The translations under genes and the position numbers were made by a program. Under the pieces are notes generated by a model. The model saw nothing but the letters and a program-made list of their open reading frames with translations. It did not search any database and had not been told where the DNA came from. Source: an uncultured Candidatus Binatia bacterium (GTDB lineage: Bacteria; Desulfobacterota; Binatia; Bin18). Taken from it: a stretch of 64,000 bases of DNA. Positions 24,314 to 32,965 of this stretch are shown here, piece after piece; the first letter of the stretch is position 1; each line of letters begins with the position of its first letter. The stretch covers positions 1,178,501 through 1,242,500 of the forward strand of contig OY282457.1 in NCBI GenBank assembly GCA_958296235.1, given 5' to 3'.

Positions 24314-25059
24314 TCTGGCTCCTGTGCCGGCGCTTCCTCCGGCTCCTGTGCCTCCTGTGCCTCTCGCTCGGCCCGGCGCTCACGCGCGGCCTGTCGCCGG
24401 AGCGTGCGCAGACGGCGCTGCAATTGTCGGATGTTGTCTCGAATCCGGGCCGGGTCATCGCCGCTCGCCTCAACGGCCGGACTCTTGGCTGGCGACCGGG
24501 CCTGTTTTACGGCGGCCGCTTTCTTGGGTGCCAGCCGGGGCAGGCTCTTGGCCTTTTTACTGCTGAGCAGGACGAGGGGCAAGGCGACTTCTCCAGCGTT
24601 ATCTCCCAGGGAGAGGGTGGCCTCAGCCGCGGTCAGATGGGTGAGGCGATAGAGATCGATCTGCTCTCCCTTCTGCACCCGCGTCACGCGATTGCCCTGA
24701 GAGGAGTCGGCCAGAAATGCCTCTTCCCGGCCTGGAGTCAACAAGACACCAACCAGCGTGAGATGTGAGGGCGGAGGGGGCGGCTCGGTTGAAACGGCTG
24801 GCTGGACAACGGCCGGTCGCTTCCGGTCCGGCGAAAAGAGGTCCTTGTCGGTAATCTGCTGGGCCAGGCGCTGGCCGGTCTGGATGGAACGCACCGGCAG
24901 GGCCGTAGCGGAGCGGTCCTTTTTCTGGGCACGGGCTGACTCCGGTTGGATGTCAGGCAGGGCCCGATTCCAGGTGTTCACCATCTGCCAGACGATGCCG
25001 AGCGCGATGACCGCCAGGAGCGTATGGAAAAATCGCCGAATGCGCATACCCGCGCTCAC
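24310..25059 (-). CDS. gspC: Type II secretion inner-membrane protein GspC
   Basis: 249 residues. One N-terminal transmembrane helix (HTLLAVIALGIVWQMVNTW) is followed by a linker and the HR domain from about residue 92 (LTLVGVLLTPGREEAFLADS, VQKGEQIDLYRLTHL), which in GspC contacts the N0 domain of GspD. The C-terminus is not a PDZ domain but an Arg/Glu-rich helix from about residue 185 (NIRQLQRRLRTLRRQ). It is positioned between gspM and gspD with overlaps at both ends. The start is ATG at 25059, overlapping the gspM stop, or the fifth codon. Confidence 0.75.
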   Translation of the reverse strand: MSAGMRIRRFFHTLLAVIALGIVWQMVNTWNRALPDIQPESARAQKKDRSATALPVRSIQTGQRLAQQITDKDLFSPDRKRPAVVQPAVSTEPPPPPSHLTLVGVLLTPGREEAFLADSSQGNRVTRVQKGEQIDLYRLTHLTAAEATLSLGDNAGEVALPLVLLSSKKAKSLPRLAPKKAAAVKQARSPAKSPAVEASGDDPARIRDNIRQLQRRLRTLRRQAARERRAEREAQEAQEPEEAPAQEPE

Positions 25060-25715
25060 TCTCCCTTCGCCACTTGTGCTCTCTTGGCGACCTGTAGGGC
25101 CGCTCCTCCCTGAGCACTCTCCTGCATGATGCCTTCCACCTCAAGCGTAATTGTAAGGGGCGGGCGGGCGGCCTGACGTCGGCGTCTTCGTCGCCGCCGG
25201 GGGGTCCCGATATCCAAACGGGACACCGACAGCAACCAGTCTTCATATTCAACCCGGGCAAGAAAATCCGCAACAGCCGGCGTGTCGCCTCGAAACGTCA
25301 TCTGGACCGCGGTCTTGCGCAGGGACCCGAGCGGTCTCTCTCTCAGGACCTGGGTCGTGACCAGGGTCAGCCCGCTCCGGGCGGCAAGGGTTTGCACCCG
25401 TTCCTGAAGCTGGGCTGCGGCCAGGGTCGGGGTTTCACCGGGGACGAGTTGGGCATGGGCTGCGGCAAACTGTCTCTGCAAGGTACGCATGCGCTGCTGG
25501 ACTTCAGGGGCGCGGTCCCGTTGCCGCTGCATTTTTGCCAGACGCCGCACGTCGCGCTCAATCCGCTCTTCGAGCTGGGTGGTATAGGCCAGATAGGGGG
25601 CAAGCGCGCCATAGCGAAGGACAACCAGAACCAGCGCGCCACAGGCCAGGCCGGCCAAGGTCCGCTCGCGGGCAGAGAGCCGCTGCCAGGCCTCTCTGAG
25701 AGCGCCTAGCCGCAT
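25056..25715 (-). CDS. gspM: Type II secretion protein GspM (PilO-like)
   Basis: 219 residues. One hydrophobic helix at about residues 19-40 (TLAGLACGALVLVVLRYGAL) is followed by a coiled coil (LEERIERDVRRLAKMQRQR) and a ferredoxin-like domain (TLVTTQVLRERPLG, VQMTFRGDTPAVADFLARVEY, LSVSRLDIG). This is the GspM/PilO architecture: it pairs with GspL in the inner-membrane platform. It overlaps gspL by 10 bases. A basic RRRRRRRR patch at about residue 172 is unusual. Confidence 0.8.
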   Translation of the reverse strand: MRLGALREAWQRLSARERTLAGLACGALVLVVLRYGALAPYLAYTTQLEERIERDVRRLAKMQRQRDRAPEVQQRMRTLQRQFAAAHAQLVPGETPTLAAAQLQERVQTLAARSGLTLVTTQVLRERPLGSLRKTAVQMTFRGDTPAVADFLARVEYEDWLLSVSRLDIGTPRRRRRRRRQAARPPLTITLEVEGIMQESAQGGAALQVAKRAQVAKGE

Positions 25716-27121
25716 GTGTCCACCTGTGCTCCCAGGGTGAAGGTTTCGCCTTGGCCCGTGGTCTTAAAAGGCGCTTTGGGCGCCACGTCCTGCAAACAGG
25801 GCGAGGCTTCCAGGGCCCCCACCAGATCGGAGGCCGACCCGCTCTTGGCCACACCCGTGAGTTCGACCTTGCCATTCTTGAACTGAAGGCCGGTCAGGTA
25901 GACCTCCTGTGGGATGCGCTCGGACATATCCTGAAGGAGCGGGGTCAGTCGGATGCGAGTCTCAGCCCTCAGGGTTTGGAGTTGCGCCTGAAGACGGTGC
26001 ACGACCGCTTCATCATCCTGGACCTGACGCACCGCTGGGGCCAGGGCCTGAATCTGGTCCTGGACCTGACTCAGGGCGCGGCGGTCCTGGATCACAACGG
26101 ACGCGGCCCAGACCAGGCTTAGCGCCAGAACACAGCCCACAAACATCAGGGTGAGTGGAGAGAGCGTTTTTTCCCGGCGCGCCCGGCTTGAAGCCGGCAG
26201 GACATTGATCTCTTCCCCCTCGCCTACGGCCTGGAGGGCAGCGCCAAGGGCGGAGCAGGTCACAACGGACAACCCTCCGTCCGCGGCGACGACCGGAAAC
26301 TGCTCTTGGGCGGCGTGCGCCAGGTTCCGTTCCGGCTCTACGCTCACGGGCAGCGTTCCGCGCTCGTCCCAGGTGAAGACCGGAATCGTGTCCACAGCAC
26401 TCCCAGGGAAGTTCCGGGTCATACTGTGGGCGAGCGTATCGGTCCACGTGTCAGCCTCGGCAACACGCGCAATCGGGACGGTATGACTGGCCACGAGATG
26501 GTGCTCGTTCAGAAAGTTCAGCTCCAGGTTCCCGTCTTCCCGAGCGGCAAGGACCTGCTGCCGGTGCGCGGCCGGGCAACAGGCAAACAGAGTGGTGGCG
26601 TGGGCCGCACTGCTCAGGGTGACACTCTGCGGACGCAGATTATGCTCAACCAGGAGGTTGACCAGGGGATCAACGGTCTGGCGCGGAAAACAAAAAATGA
26701 CGACGCTCAGCCGGCGCTCTTCCCCACCCTCTTCAGTCGTCACGTAATCATAATAGATATCTTCCTCCCGGAAGGGCAGCAGGCGTTCGACCTCATAGCG
26801 GATGACCTGTTCCAGCGAGCCACGCGCGGTTTCCGGCACAACCAGCCGGCTCACACTCGCCTCTTTCCGGGGCAGACACAAGACGGTTTGGTCGGGCAGA
26901 GTTTCGAGGCCGGCCAGAAAGTCGGCTAAGGCCCGACGGATAGCCGGGAGATGATCCGCGGCGGCTTCCGGCAGGGGAACGGTCCGCGTTGTTTTCAACC
27001 CAACCTGAAAAAAGCGCTTGGTACTGTGTACAAAGCTGATCGCATGCGATCCAACGGCTATGCCGAGGCCGTCACAATAGTCAACCGTGGCGAGGCGCTG
27101 CACGCTCAGCGGGAGATTCAC
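25706..27121 (-). CDS. gspL: Type II secretion protein GspL (PilM-PilN fusion type)
   Basis: 471 residues. The first 270 are an actin-like domain as in GspL/PilM (VDYCDGLGIAVGSHAISF, VLCLPRKEASVSRLVVPE, IRYEVERLLPFREEDIYYDY). One transmembrane helix lies at about residues 328-348 (LTLMFVGCVLALSLVWAASVV). A coiled coil and a PilN-like periplasmic domain (VYLTGLQFKNGKVELTGVAK) follow. It would recruit the GspE ATPase to the membrane, although no gspE is present in the window. It starts 24 bases after the gspG stop. Confidence 0.82.
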   Translation of the reverse strand: MNLPLSVQRLATVDYCDGLGIAVGSHAISFVHSTKRFFQVGLKTTRTVPLPEAAADHLPAIRRALADFLAGLETLPDQTVLCLPRKEASVSRLVVPETARGSLEQVIRYEVERLLPFREEDIYYDYVTTEEGGEERRLSVVIFCFPRQTVDPLVNLLVEHNLRPQSVTLSSAAHATTLFACCPAAHRQQVLAAREDGNLELNFLNEHHLVASHTVPIARVAEADTWTDTLAHSMTRNFPGSAVDTIPVFTWDERGTLPVSVEPERNLAHAAQEQFPVVAADGGLSVVTCSALGAALQAVGEGEEINVLPASSRARREKTLSPLTLMFVGCVLALSLVWAASVVIQDRRALSQVQDQIQALAPAVRQVQDDEAVVHRLQAQLQTLRAETRIRLTPLLQDMSERIPQEVYLTGLQFKNGKVELTGVAKSGSASDLVGALEASPCLQDVAPKAPFKTTGQGETFTLGAQVDTCG

Positions 27122-27145
27122 CCAACCCTCCTCTGGTCACACCGC

Positions 27146-27571
27146 TTATTCGGAACTGAGGATATCGGCGTCAGCACTGGAGCCGCCGGTCGCGCCATCA
27201 GCGCCATAGGAGAGCACCTCAAATCCTTTTCCCGAACGGCGATAGACATAGGCGCGGTCCCACGGGTCTTTGGGCACCTGCTTTCTGAGATAGGGGCCGT
27301 CCCAGCGCTCCACGCCGGACGGCGCTTGGCGTAACACGGCCAAGCCTTCCTCTTCGGTCGGATAGCGACCGACGTCCAGATTGAACATCTCCAGCGCGCT
27401 GGCGAGATACTCGATCTGGACCCGCGCGGCCTGCGGCTTGGCTTTCTCGGCCCGGCCCATGACGTTCGGCCCGACCAGGGCAACCAGCAGACCGATAATC
27501 ACCATCACGACCAGGAGTTCGATGAGCGTAAAACCAGCCTGACCGGGCACTCTGTTTTTCTTGCGCTGCAT
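27146..27571 (-). CDS. gspG: Type II secretion major pseudopilin GspG
   Basis: 141 residues. The prepilin cleavage site is G before FTLIELLVVMVIIGLLVAL, with Glu5 of the mature protein present. The C-terminal region carries the GspG hallmarks: LDVGRYPTEEEGLAVL, WDGPYLRK, PKDPWDRAYVYR and YGADG. It polymerises into the pseudopilus. It lies 61 bases after gspF and is the only pseudopilin in this operon. Confidence 0.95.
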   Translation of the reverse strand: MQRKKNRVPGQAGFTLIELLVVMVIIGLLVALVGPNVMGRAEKAKPQAARVQIEYLASALEMFNLDVGRYPTEEEGLAVLRQAPSGVERWDGPYLRKQVPKDPWDRAYVYRRSGKGFEVLSYGADGATGGSSADADILSSE

Positions 27572-27632
27572 AAGTCACTTCCTTTCTGAGCGTTCTTTCT
27601 GCCCGTTCTTTCTTCCTGTTACTTTCTCCCTG

Positions 27633-28868
27633 CTATAAAGGCATGTCGTTGATACTGAAAATACCAACCAGCATGGCAATGACAACAAAGCCGATGACCA
27701 GTCCCATCGTCAGCAACAAGACGGGTTCAACCAGCGAGGTCAGCCGCTTGATCTGCCGCTGCGTCTCGCGCTCAAAGTAATCGGCAACCTGCTTCAGCAT
27801 ATCGTCCAGTCGGCCGGTTTCCTCACCCACCCCGATCATTTGCAGCGCCAGCGGCGGAAATGCGCCGGTTCGTCCGAGCGGGGCGGCCAGCCCCTGCCCT
27901 TCCCGGACACCAGCACGGACTTTTTTGATGGCCTGACGGATAACGCTGTTCTCAATAACAGCCTCCACCACTTCCAACCCCTGGAGCAACGGCACCCCAC
28001 TGCTGAGCAAGGTGCTTAAGGTGCGGGAAAAACGGCCCACTTCGCGCTTTTGGAGCAAGGGACCGAGCAGGGCCAGACGGAGGCGGAAGGCGTCCCAGGT
28101 CAGGCGGCCCTGGGGAGTGGCCACATAGCGTTGCCAGCCGAATACGCCGCCGGTCCCGGCCAGGAGGAACCCCCACCAGTAGGCACGCAACACCTCACTG
28201 GTCGCCAACATAAACCGGGTTGACGCCGGGAGGCTCTGGCCGCTGTCGGCAAACAAGCCGGCAAAGCGCGGCAGAATAAAGATGAACATGAAGACAATCG
28301 CTCCAGCGCCAAAGAGGACGAGCAGGAGCGGATAGGTAAGCGCCGACTTCACCTCCTCCTGGACCTCCTGGGCGCGCTCAAGATATTCCGCCAGGCGTTG
28401 CAGCGCCGTCTCCAGAAAGCCACCGGCTTCCCCGGCCCGGACCATGTTCAGATACAGGGGGGGAAATACGGTGGGGTACTGGGCTAAGGCCTCTGCCAGC
28501 GATTGACCCTGCTGCACGGTCTTCAGAACGTCCGCCACCACACGGCTCAGGGCCGGTTTTGACGCCAGCCCGACCAGGGCCGACAGCGCCCGGTCCAGGG
28601 GCAACCCCGCCGCAAGCATGGTGGCCAGCTCACGGGTCAGAAGCAGCACGTCACGCTGCGTGACGCGGCCACGCCAGGGCAAATCCGGCAGAGAGAGCTG
28701 CCAAGGGCGCGTGGGTTTTGCTTCCCGGCTGTGCGGGAGCGCGACGTTGAGGGGGATATAGCCCTGGGTGTGGAGCCACGCCACGACCGCACGCTCCTCT
28801 TCGGCTTCTCTGACGCCTTCAATCAATTGGCCCTGCGGTGTGGTTGCCTGATATTGGAACTGCGGCAT
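27633..28868 (-). CDS. gspF: Type II secretion inner-membrane protein GspF
   Basis: 411 residues with the two-fold GspF domain repeat: LLLTRELATMLAAGLPLDRAL...PPLYLNMVRAGEAGGFLE, and FSRTLSTLLSSGVPLLQGLE...FPPLALQMIGVGEETGRL. Three transmembrane helices are placed at about residues 172-192, 220-240 and 380-402. It is the central platform protein and would be turned by GspE. It is the first gene of the gsp operon on the minus strand. Confidence 0.95.
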   Translation of the reverse strand: MPQFQYQATTPQGQLIEGVREAEEERAVVAWLHTQGYIPLNVALPHSREAKPTRPWQLSLPDLPWRGRVTQRDVLLLTRELATMLAAGLPLDRALSALVGLASKPALSRVVADVLKTVQQGQSLAEALAQYPTVFPPLYLNMVRAGEAGGFLETALQRLAEYLERAQEVQEEVKSALTYPLLLVLFGAGAIVFMFIFILPRFAGLFADSGQSLPASTRFMLATSEVLRAYWWGFLLAGTGGVFGWQRYVATPQGRLTWDAFRLRLALLGPLLQKREVGRFSRTLSTLLSSGVPLLQGLEVVEAVIENSVIRQAIKKVRAGVREGQGLAAPLGRTGAFPPLALQMIGVGEETGRLDDMLKQVADYFERETQRQIKRLTSLVEPVLLLTMGLVIGFVVIAMLVGIFSINDMPL

Positions 28869-28919
28869 GGTACGCTCTGAGGGTCTATGGGGTCCGTTGG
28901 GTTTGCTGGGTCTGCGGCA

Positions 28920-30155
28920 TTAGCGATAGCGTGGCAGGATATGCGTGCTGAAGAGTTCGAGTTGCTTTCTCAGCTCTGCCCGAGGCAGGAGGCCCTGGTC
29001 AAAGAGCCACGCAAACCATTCCGGGTTTGCCGCGTCGGCTAAGGCGTCTATGCCGCGCACGACGGCGTCCACAGGTCCGGCATACAGATAGTTCGCCCGT
29101 ATCATACGCTCAACCGTCCATTCCTGTAGAGGCAGACGCTGCTCCCCGCTCGGATATTCGAGTTCATCCTCAGGAAAGCGAAACGCTTCCCAAAAACCAA
29201 AATACCCCCAGAAGCGTTTATATCCTACCCCGACCAGGCCCTCTTCCGCCAGACGGACGGCCTGTGGAACAGTGTCGGCAAAATATATCTGGCGCAGGAC
29301 GCCGATATTCGACCCCAACGGCAGCCAGCGCCCGGCCCGGCCAGCCTCTTCGGCATAGATCTGGGCGAGCTGTCGAACCTGTTCGTGCCGCGACAGGAGA
29401 ATCATGGGGATGACGCCCTCTCTGGCGCACCAGCGGATGGTGGACTCGCTGACCGAAAACGCCTGAAACAGCGGGGGATGGGGTTTTTGGTAGGACTTGG
29501 GCACGACGGTGATGCGGTGGACGTTGCCCTGGCTGTCAAGCTCCCCTGGCGTACCGTATTCCTGGGTCCACGGTGCGGGCGGCCAGGGCGTTCCGCTCTC
29601 ATACGGGTAGGGATATTCATAAAATTCCCCCTGAAAACGAAACGGCTCGTCCGACCAGGCCAGCTTGAGAATATGGTAGACCTCTTCAAAGGCCCGCCGA
29701 TTGGTCTCATCCAGGCTGGATTGGTCGCTGGTCGTCGCGGAAATATGCACCTTCTGCGCCATCTGGTTCAGCCAGCGCTGCTGGTAGCCGCGGGCAAAAC
29801 CGACAAAAGAGCGCCCCTGGGTGAGTTGGTCCAGCCAGGCCGTTGTCACCGCCAGGCGCAGGGGGTCCCAACCGGGCAGCACATAGCCGATAGGGCCGAC
29901 CTGTATCCGTTTGGTCTGCATGGCCACGTATAAGAGGAACTCGGGCGGAGCGCCCATCTCAAAGCCTTCGCTATGCAGATGGTGCTCAGGGAAAGCCACC
30001 GCGTCAAAGCCCAACTCTTCGGCAAACTGGGCGAGTTCGACCACCTCCTGAAACATGGCCTGCCACCGGTCCGAATGAGAGGCGATCGGGCGTAGGGCCT
30101 TGCGCTCCTCCAGCGTTGCCGGGATTGAGGGGAGTAAAAACAGCATGAACTTCAT
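28920..30155 (-). CDS. Luciferase-like (LLM class) flavin-dependent oxidoreductase
   Basis: The ATG at 30155 has a GGATGG ribosome-binding site and starts MKFMLFLLPSIPATLEERKA; the frame stays open for another 47 codons upstream, but without support. The 411-residue product shows the TIM-barrel features of bacterial luciferase-like monooxygenases: AEELGFDAVAFPEHHLHSEG, YVAMQTKRIQVGPIGYVLPG, and the R/GQ-type LTQGRSFVGFARGYQQRW with FEEVYHILKLAW. It should bind reduced F420 or FMN. The substrate is unknown. It stands alone between gspF and the 30245 gene. Such oxidoreductases are abundant in some uncultured groups. Confidence 0.85.
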   Translation of the reverse strand: MKFMLFLLPSIPATLEERKALRPIASHSDRWQAMFQEVVELAQFAEELGFDAVAFPEHHLHSEGFEMGAPPEFLLYVAMQTKRIQVGPIGYVLPGWDPLRLAVTTAWLDQLTQGRSFVGFARGYQQRWLNQMAQKVHISATTSDQSSLDETNRRAFEEVYHILKLAWSDEPFRFQGEFYEYPYPYESGTPWPPAPWTQEYGTPGELDSQGNVHRITVVPKSYQKPHPPLFQAFSVSESTIRWCAREGVIPMILLSRHEQVRQLAQIYAEEAGRAGRWLPLGSNIGVLRQIYFADTVPQAVRLAEEGLVGVGYKRFWGYFGFWEAFRFPEDELEYPSGEQRLPLQEWTVERMIRANYLYAGPVDAVVRGIDALADAANPEWFAWLFDQGLLPRAELRKQLELFSTHILPRYR

Positions 30156-30244
30156 AGTGCACCCATCCGGGCCCAAGACGCCCCGATTGTATACGACTTC
30201 CGGCAGAGGCGCATCTGCCGGAGCCCCGGCAGTCGAACGCGCGG

Positions 30245-31210
30245 TTACGCCCTGTCCGGCGCGTCTGTTCCCAATTCTTCCAAAACCGCGGCACACAGCA
30301 GCGGGAAGAGGATTTCGTGGTGCCCGGTAAGCTGAAAGCCACGCCCGCCCTGTTGGGTGGGACGATGGACCACGTTGACCGTCGGTCGATAGTGTCGGAT
30401 GAAATCGAGATCAACCGTGGTCAAGGTCTTCACCGGATGGCCGAGATTCCTCGCCAGCGAGAGCGCTTTCAGGAAGACTTCGGGAATGATAACGGCGGAG
30501 CCCAGGTTGAGAAACACTCCGCCCTCCAACTGGGCGACCACCGACGTCAGCAGGTGAAAATCGCGCAGGCTGCCTTCCCCGATTGCCCGACCGTCAACGC
30601 TGGGATGCATATGGATAATATCCGTCCCGATCGCGACATGGACACAGGCGGGCACCTCCAGCCGGGCACAGGCGGCGAGCACACTCAGCGAGGCATAGGG
30701 CAATTGTTCGGCGAGAATACGCGCTCCCACGGCCTGGCCAATACCGACCCCCTGCTGCATCACTCCGGTTTGCATGGCGGCGTTCAGAAATTCCCCGGTT
30801 TCCCGCGCCATGCCGAACCGGCCCGTATCCAGACTGGCGGCGACATCCTCGGAGGTCGCCCCTTGATAGGCCAGCTCAAAGTCGTGGATAATACCGGCCC
30901 CGTTGAGCGCAATCGCGGCGATAATACCACGCTCCAGGAGATCGATAATCAGCGGAGACAGGCCGACTTTGAGCGGGTGGGCGCCCATGCCCAGGACAAC
31001 GGGCCGCCCGGATCGGACCGCAGTCGCGATACGGCTGGCGATTTCACCCAGGTCGGGGGCGGCTAAAATACGAGGCAGCGAGTGCAGAAATTCTCTCAGG
31101 CTGCCACCCACCCGCCACGGTGCGCCCAGGCCCTGCGCGGCAACTTTACTGCCGCGTTGATTGAGCGGATAGGTGGAGGCCTGCCTCGGATCGATAGGAG
31201 GGAATTTCAT
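30245..31210 (-). CDS. Deoxyhypusine-synthase-like protein of unknown function
   Basis: 321 residues, soluble. Conserved-looking stretches include RPVVLGMGAHPLKVGLSPLI, ALNGAGIIHDFELAYQGATSEDVA, VGIGTDIIHMHP (preceded by ACVHVA) and FLNLGSAVIIPEVFLKALSLARNLG. The NGAG...HD.E and G.GTD..H motifs recall the NAD-binding Rossmann-like fold of deoxyhypusine synthase-related proteins, which in bacteria do other, mostly unknown, reactions. It is encoded 14 bases after gmhA, which suggests a link to heptose or LPS metabolism. The specific reaction is not known. Confidence 0.5.
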   Translation of the reverse strand: MKFPPIDPRQASTYPLNQRGSKVAAQGLGAPWRVGGSLREFLHSLPRILAAPDLGEIASRIATAVRSGRPVVLGMGAHPLKVGLSPLIIDLLERGIIAAIALNGAGIIHDFELAYQGATSEDVAASLDTGRFGMARETGEFLNAAMQTGVMQQGVGIGQAVGARILAEQLPYASLSVLAACARLEVPACVHVAIGTDIIHMHPSVDGRAIGEGSLRDFHLLTSVVAQLEGGVFLNLGSAVIIPEVFLKALSLARNLGHPVKTLTTVDLDFIRHYRPTVNVVHRPTQQGGRGFQLTGHHEILFPLLCAAVLEELGTDAPDRA

Positions 31211-31224
31211 TACACTTTTTACTC

Positions 31225-31803
31225 TCAGTCGGCCCCGTAGAGGTTGCGGTCAACCATTTCACAGATCACATGGCCAATGAGAATATGCGTTTCCTGAATC
31301 CGAGGCGTGACGGTGGTGGCCGAGACACACAGGCAGTGATCGACCAGCTCAGCCATCGCTCCGCCACTCCCGCCCGTCAGCCCGACAGTCGGCATGCCGA
31401 TCGTGCGACAACACTCAAGGCCGCGCAGCACGTTTGCCGAGTTGCCGCTGGTCGAGAGCGCGATGGCGACATCAGTGGCTTTGCCGAGCGCCTGTATTTG
31501 CTTGGCAAAAATATCGGCGGGACCGTAGTCGTTCACAATCGAAGTCAAAGCGGAAGAGTCGGTTGTCAGCGCAATCGCCGGGAGCGGTGGACGGTCGATC
31601 AGGTAGCGATTCACGAACTCGGCGGCCAGATGCTGCGCGTCGGCAGCGCTGCCGCCGTTCCCGAACAGCAGGATTTTTCCGCCCGAACGCAGCGTCCGGA
31701 TAACCGTATTGGTGGCGGCGACCAATTCGCTGCCATGCGTCCGTAAGAATTGTTCTTTGGCCTCGATACTCGCCTGAAAAATATGGGTAATTTCTTCCTT
31801 CAT
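31225..31803 (-). CDS. gmhA: Phosphoheptose isomerase
   Basis: 192 residues from the ATG at 31803; an upstream TTG adds two residues. It is a SIS-domain protein: LLFGNGGSAADAQHLAAEFV, LTTDSSALTSIVNDYG, ALSTSGNSANVL, LTGGSGGAMAELVDH and IQETHILIGHVICEMVD. These are the active-site segments of GmhA, which isomerises sedoheptulose 7-phosphate to D-glycero-D-manno-heptose 7-phosphate for LPS core synthesis. It precedes the deoxyhypusine-synthase-like gene by 14 bases. Confidence 0.93.
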   Translation of the reverse strand: MKEEITHIFQASIEAKEQFLRTHGSELVAATNTVIRTLRSGGKILLFGNGGSAADAQHLAAEFVNRYLIDRPPLPAIALTTDSSALTSIVNDYGPADIFAKQIQALGKATDVAIALSTSGNSANVLRGLECCRTIGMPTVGLTGGSGGAMAELVDHCLCVSATTVTPRIQETHILIGHVICEMVDRNLYGAD

Positions 31804-31887
31804 GAGCAAAGCTGCCGGTCCCAGGAGGCCGCTTGTACTGCGGCAAGTTAAGCGGACACCGATAATTCAGAGAGAGCGGCACGGGCG

Positions 31888-32142
31888 TCAGTAGTGATAG
31901 CGTAGTTGAGCTATGAGAATTGAGCCATCTGCGATTTTGTAAACGATGCGGTGCTCAGCGTTGATTCGTCTTGACCAATAGCCGGAGAGCGCATGCTTCA
32001 GTGGTTCCGGTTTTCCTATGCCCTTGAAAGCCTCTCGCTGAATATCTTTTATCAGCGCATGTATGCGGCTGACCATTTTCTTGTCTGTTTTCTGCCAGTA
32101 CAAGTAGTCTTCCCAGGCTTTCTCTGCAAAGATCAGCTTCAC
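31888..32142 (-). CDS. yoeB: YoeB-family toxin (mRNA interferase)
   Basis: 84 residues with the RelE-like fold of YoeB/Txe: FAEKAWEDYLYWQKTDKK, IHALIKDIQREAFKGIGKPE, LKHALSGYWSRRINAEHRI and the C-terminal LRYHY that carries the catalytic His and Tyr. It cleaves mRNA at the ribosome when free of antitoxin. The ATG overlaps the yefM stop by four bases. Confidence 0.93.
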   Translation of the reverse strand: MKLIFAEKAWEDYLYWQKTDKKMVSRIHALIKDIQREAFKGIGKPEPLKHALSGYWSRRINAEHRIVYKIADGSILIAQLRYHY

Positions 32143-32390
32143 CCAATGAGAGCCCTCTCTTTGCCTTTGCCTTCCTCCAACTCGGTCATGGCCTCAACTA
32201 AGCGCCGCATATTCTTGGGGCTTCTGAGGAGGTGGGCCGTTTCTTCCAGCGCCTGATAATCCTCCATGGAAATCATCACGACCATGCCTTCACCCTTTCG
32301 GGTAATAGCGACGGGGGCGTGATCGTTACAGACTCGTTCCATGGTTTTCGCCAAGCTGTTTCGCGCCACAGTATAAGTGATGCTGTCCAT
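32139..32390 (-). CDS. yefM: YefM-family antitoxin
   Basis: 83 residues from the ATG at 32390, which has an AGAGG ribosome-binding site. It shows the Phd/YefM pattern: ITYTVARNSLAKTMERVCND, APVAITRKGEGMVVMISMED and the LEETAHLLRSPKNMRRLVEA helix that wraps the toxin. It represses its own promoter with YoeB as co-repressor. The open frame to 32579 is an extension without similarity and would run into the 5S rRNA promoter. Confidence 0.92.
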   Translation of the reverse strand: MDSITYTVARNSLAKTMERVCNDHAPVAITRKGEGMVVMISMEDYQALEETAHLLRSPKNMRRLVEAMTELEEGKGKERALIG

Positions 32391-32572
32391 TCTGCGACCT
32401 CTCTGCCCGTACAGGAACCGTGTCCCACGGTAACGATGGATACCGGGGTCGTCAACCGACGCGGGCGTAGCGCCGTCCACCCCGCCGCTCACCATCGCTG
32501 CAACGATCAAGGGCTCACGAGGGTCAAGGCTGGGGGCATTGAGATTGATGCCCTCCCAAGGGTGCAGGAGGC

Positions 32573-32601
32573 TTGACACTCCCCGGTGAGGTCGGTATTA
32601 G
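32573..32601 (+). promoter_or_regulatory. Promoter of the 5S rRNA gene
   Basis: TTGACA (32573-32578) and TATTAG (32596-32601) with a 17-base spacer. Transcription should begin near 32608, about 12 bases before the 5S gene. Confidence 0.8.
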
Positions 32602-32619
32602 AGACGGCTAGGAAAAATT

Positions 32620-32736
32620 CCCCGGTCTCAATGGCGGAGGGGCCACACCCGTTCCCATCCCGAACACGGCCGTTAAGCCCTCCAGCGCCGATGGTACTGC
32701 AGCGGCATGCTGTGGGAGAGTAGGACGAGGCCGGGG
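32620..32736 (+). rRNA. rrf: 5S ribosomal RNA (unlinked)
   Basis: 117 bases. The ends CCCCGGTCTC and GAGGCCGGGG pair as helix I, and the highly conserved internal stretches ACACCCGTTCCCATCCCGAA, GTTAAGCCCTCCAGCGCCGA and TGGGAGAGTAGGACG are present. No 23S or 16S sequence precedes it, and it has its own promoter. A T-rich run follows. Confidence 0.93.
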
Positions 32737-32813
32737 TTTTCTTTTTCAACCTTTTTCAACAATGCTCTTGCTCTCCCGGTTTTGTTGGATGGAGGGTCAG
32801 ACAATAATCCTGA

Positions 32814-32885
<72 letters not shown>

Positions 32886-32895
32886 TTTCCGTCCC

Positions 32896-32950
32896 AATGA
32901 GTAAACGTGCCAACATCTCAGAGCTGTTGGGGGGCGCGTTTACCCATTTC
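32896..32950. repeat. Family A palindromic repeat, copy 1
   Basis: Left arm AATGAGTAAACGTGCC and right arm GGCGCGTTTACCCATT are complementary. It begins about 10 bases after tRNA-Gly and could terminate its transcript. Confidence 0.8.
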
Positions 32951-32965
32951 ATGCAGTGACCTGGT

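Noticed and set aside
30156..30296. N-terminal extension of the flavin oxidoreductase
   Set aside because: No similarity to the family and no start signal; the ATG at 30155 has a ribosome-binding site and the usual N-terminus.
32391..32579. N-terminal extension of the YefM antitoxin
   Set aside because: The frame is open, but family similarity begins at the ATG at 32390, which has a ribosome-binding site; the extension overlaps the 5S promoter.
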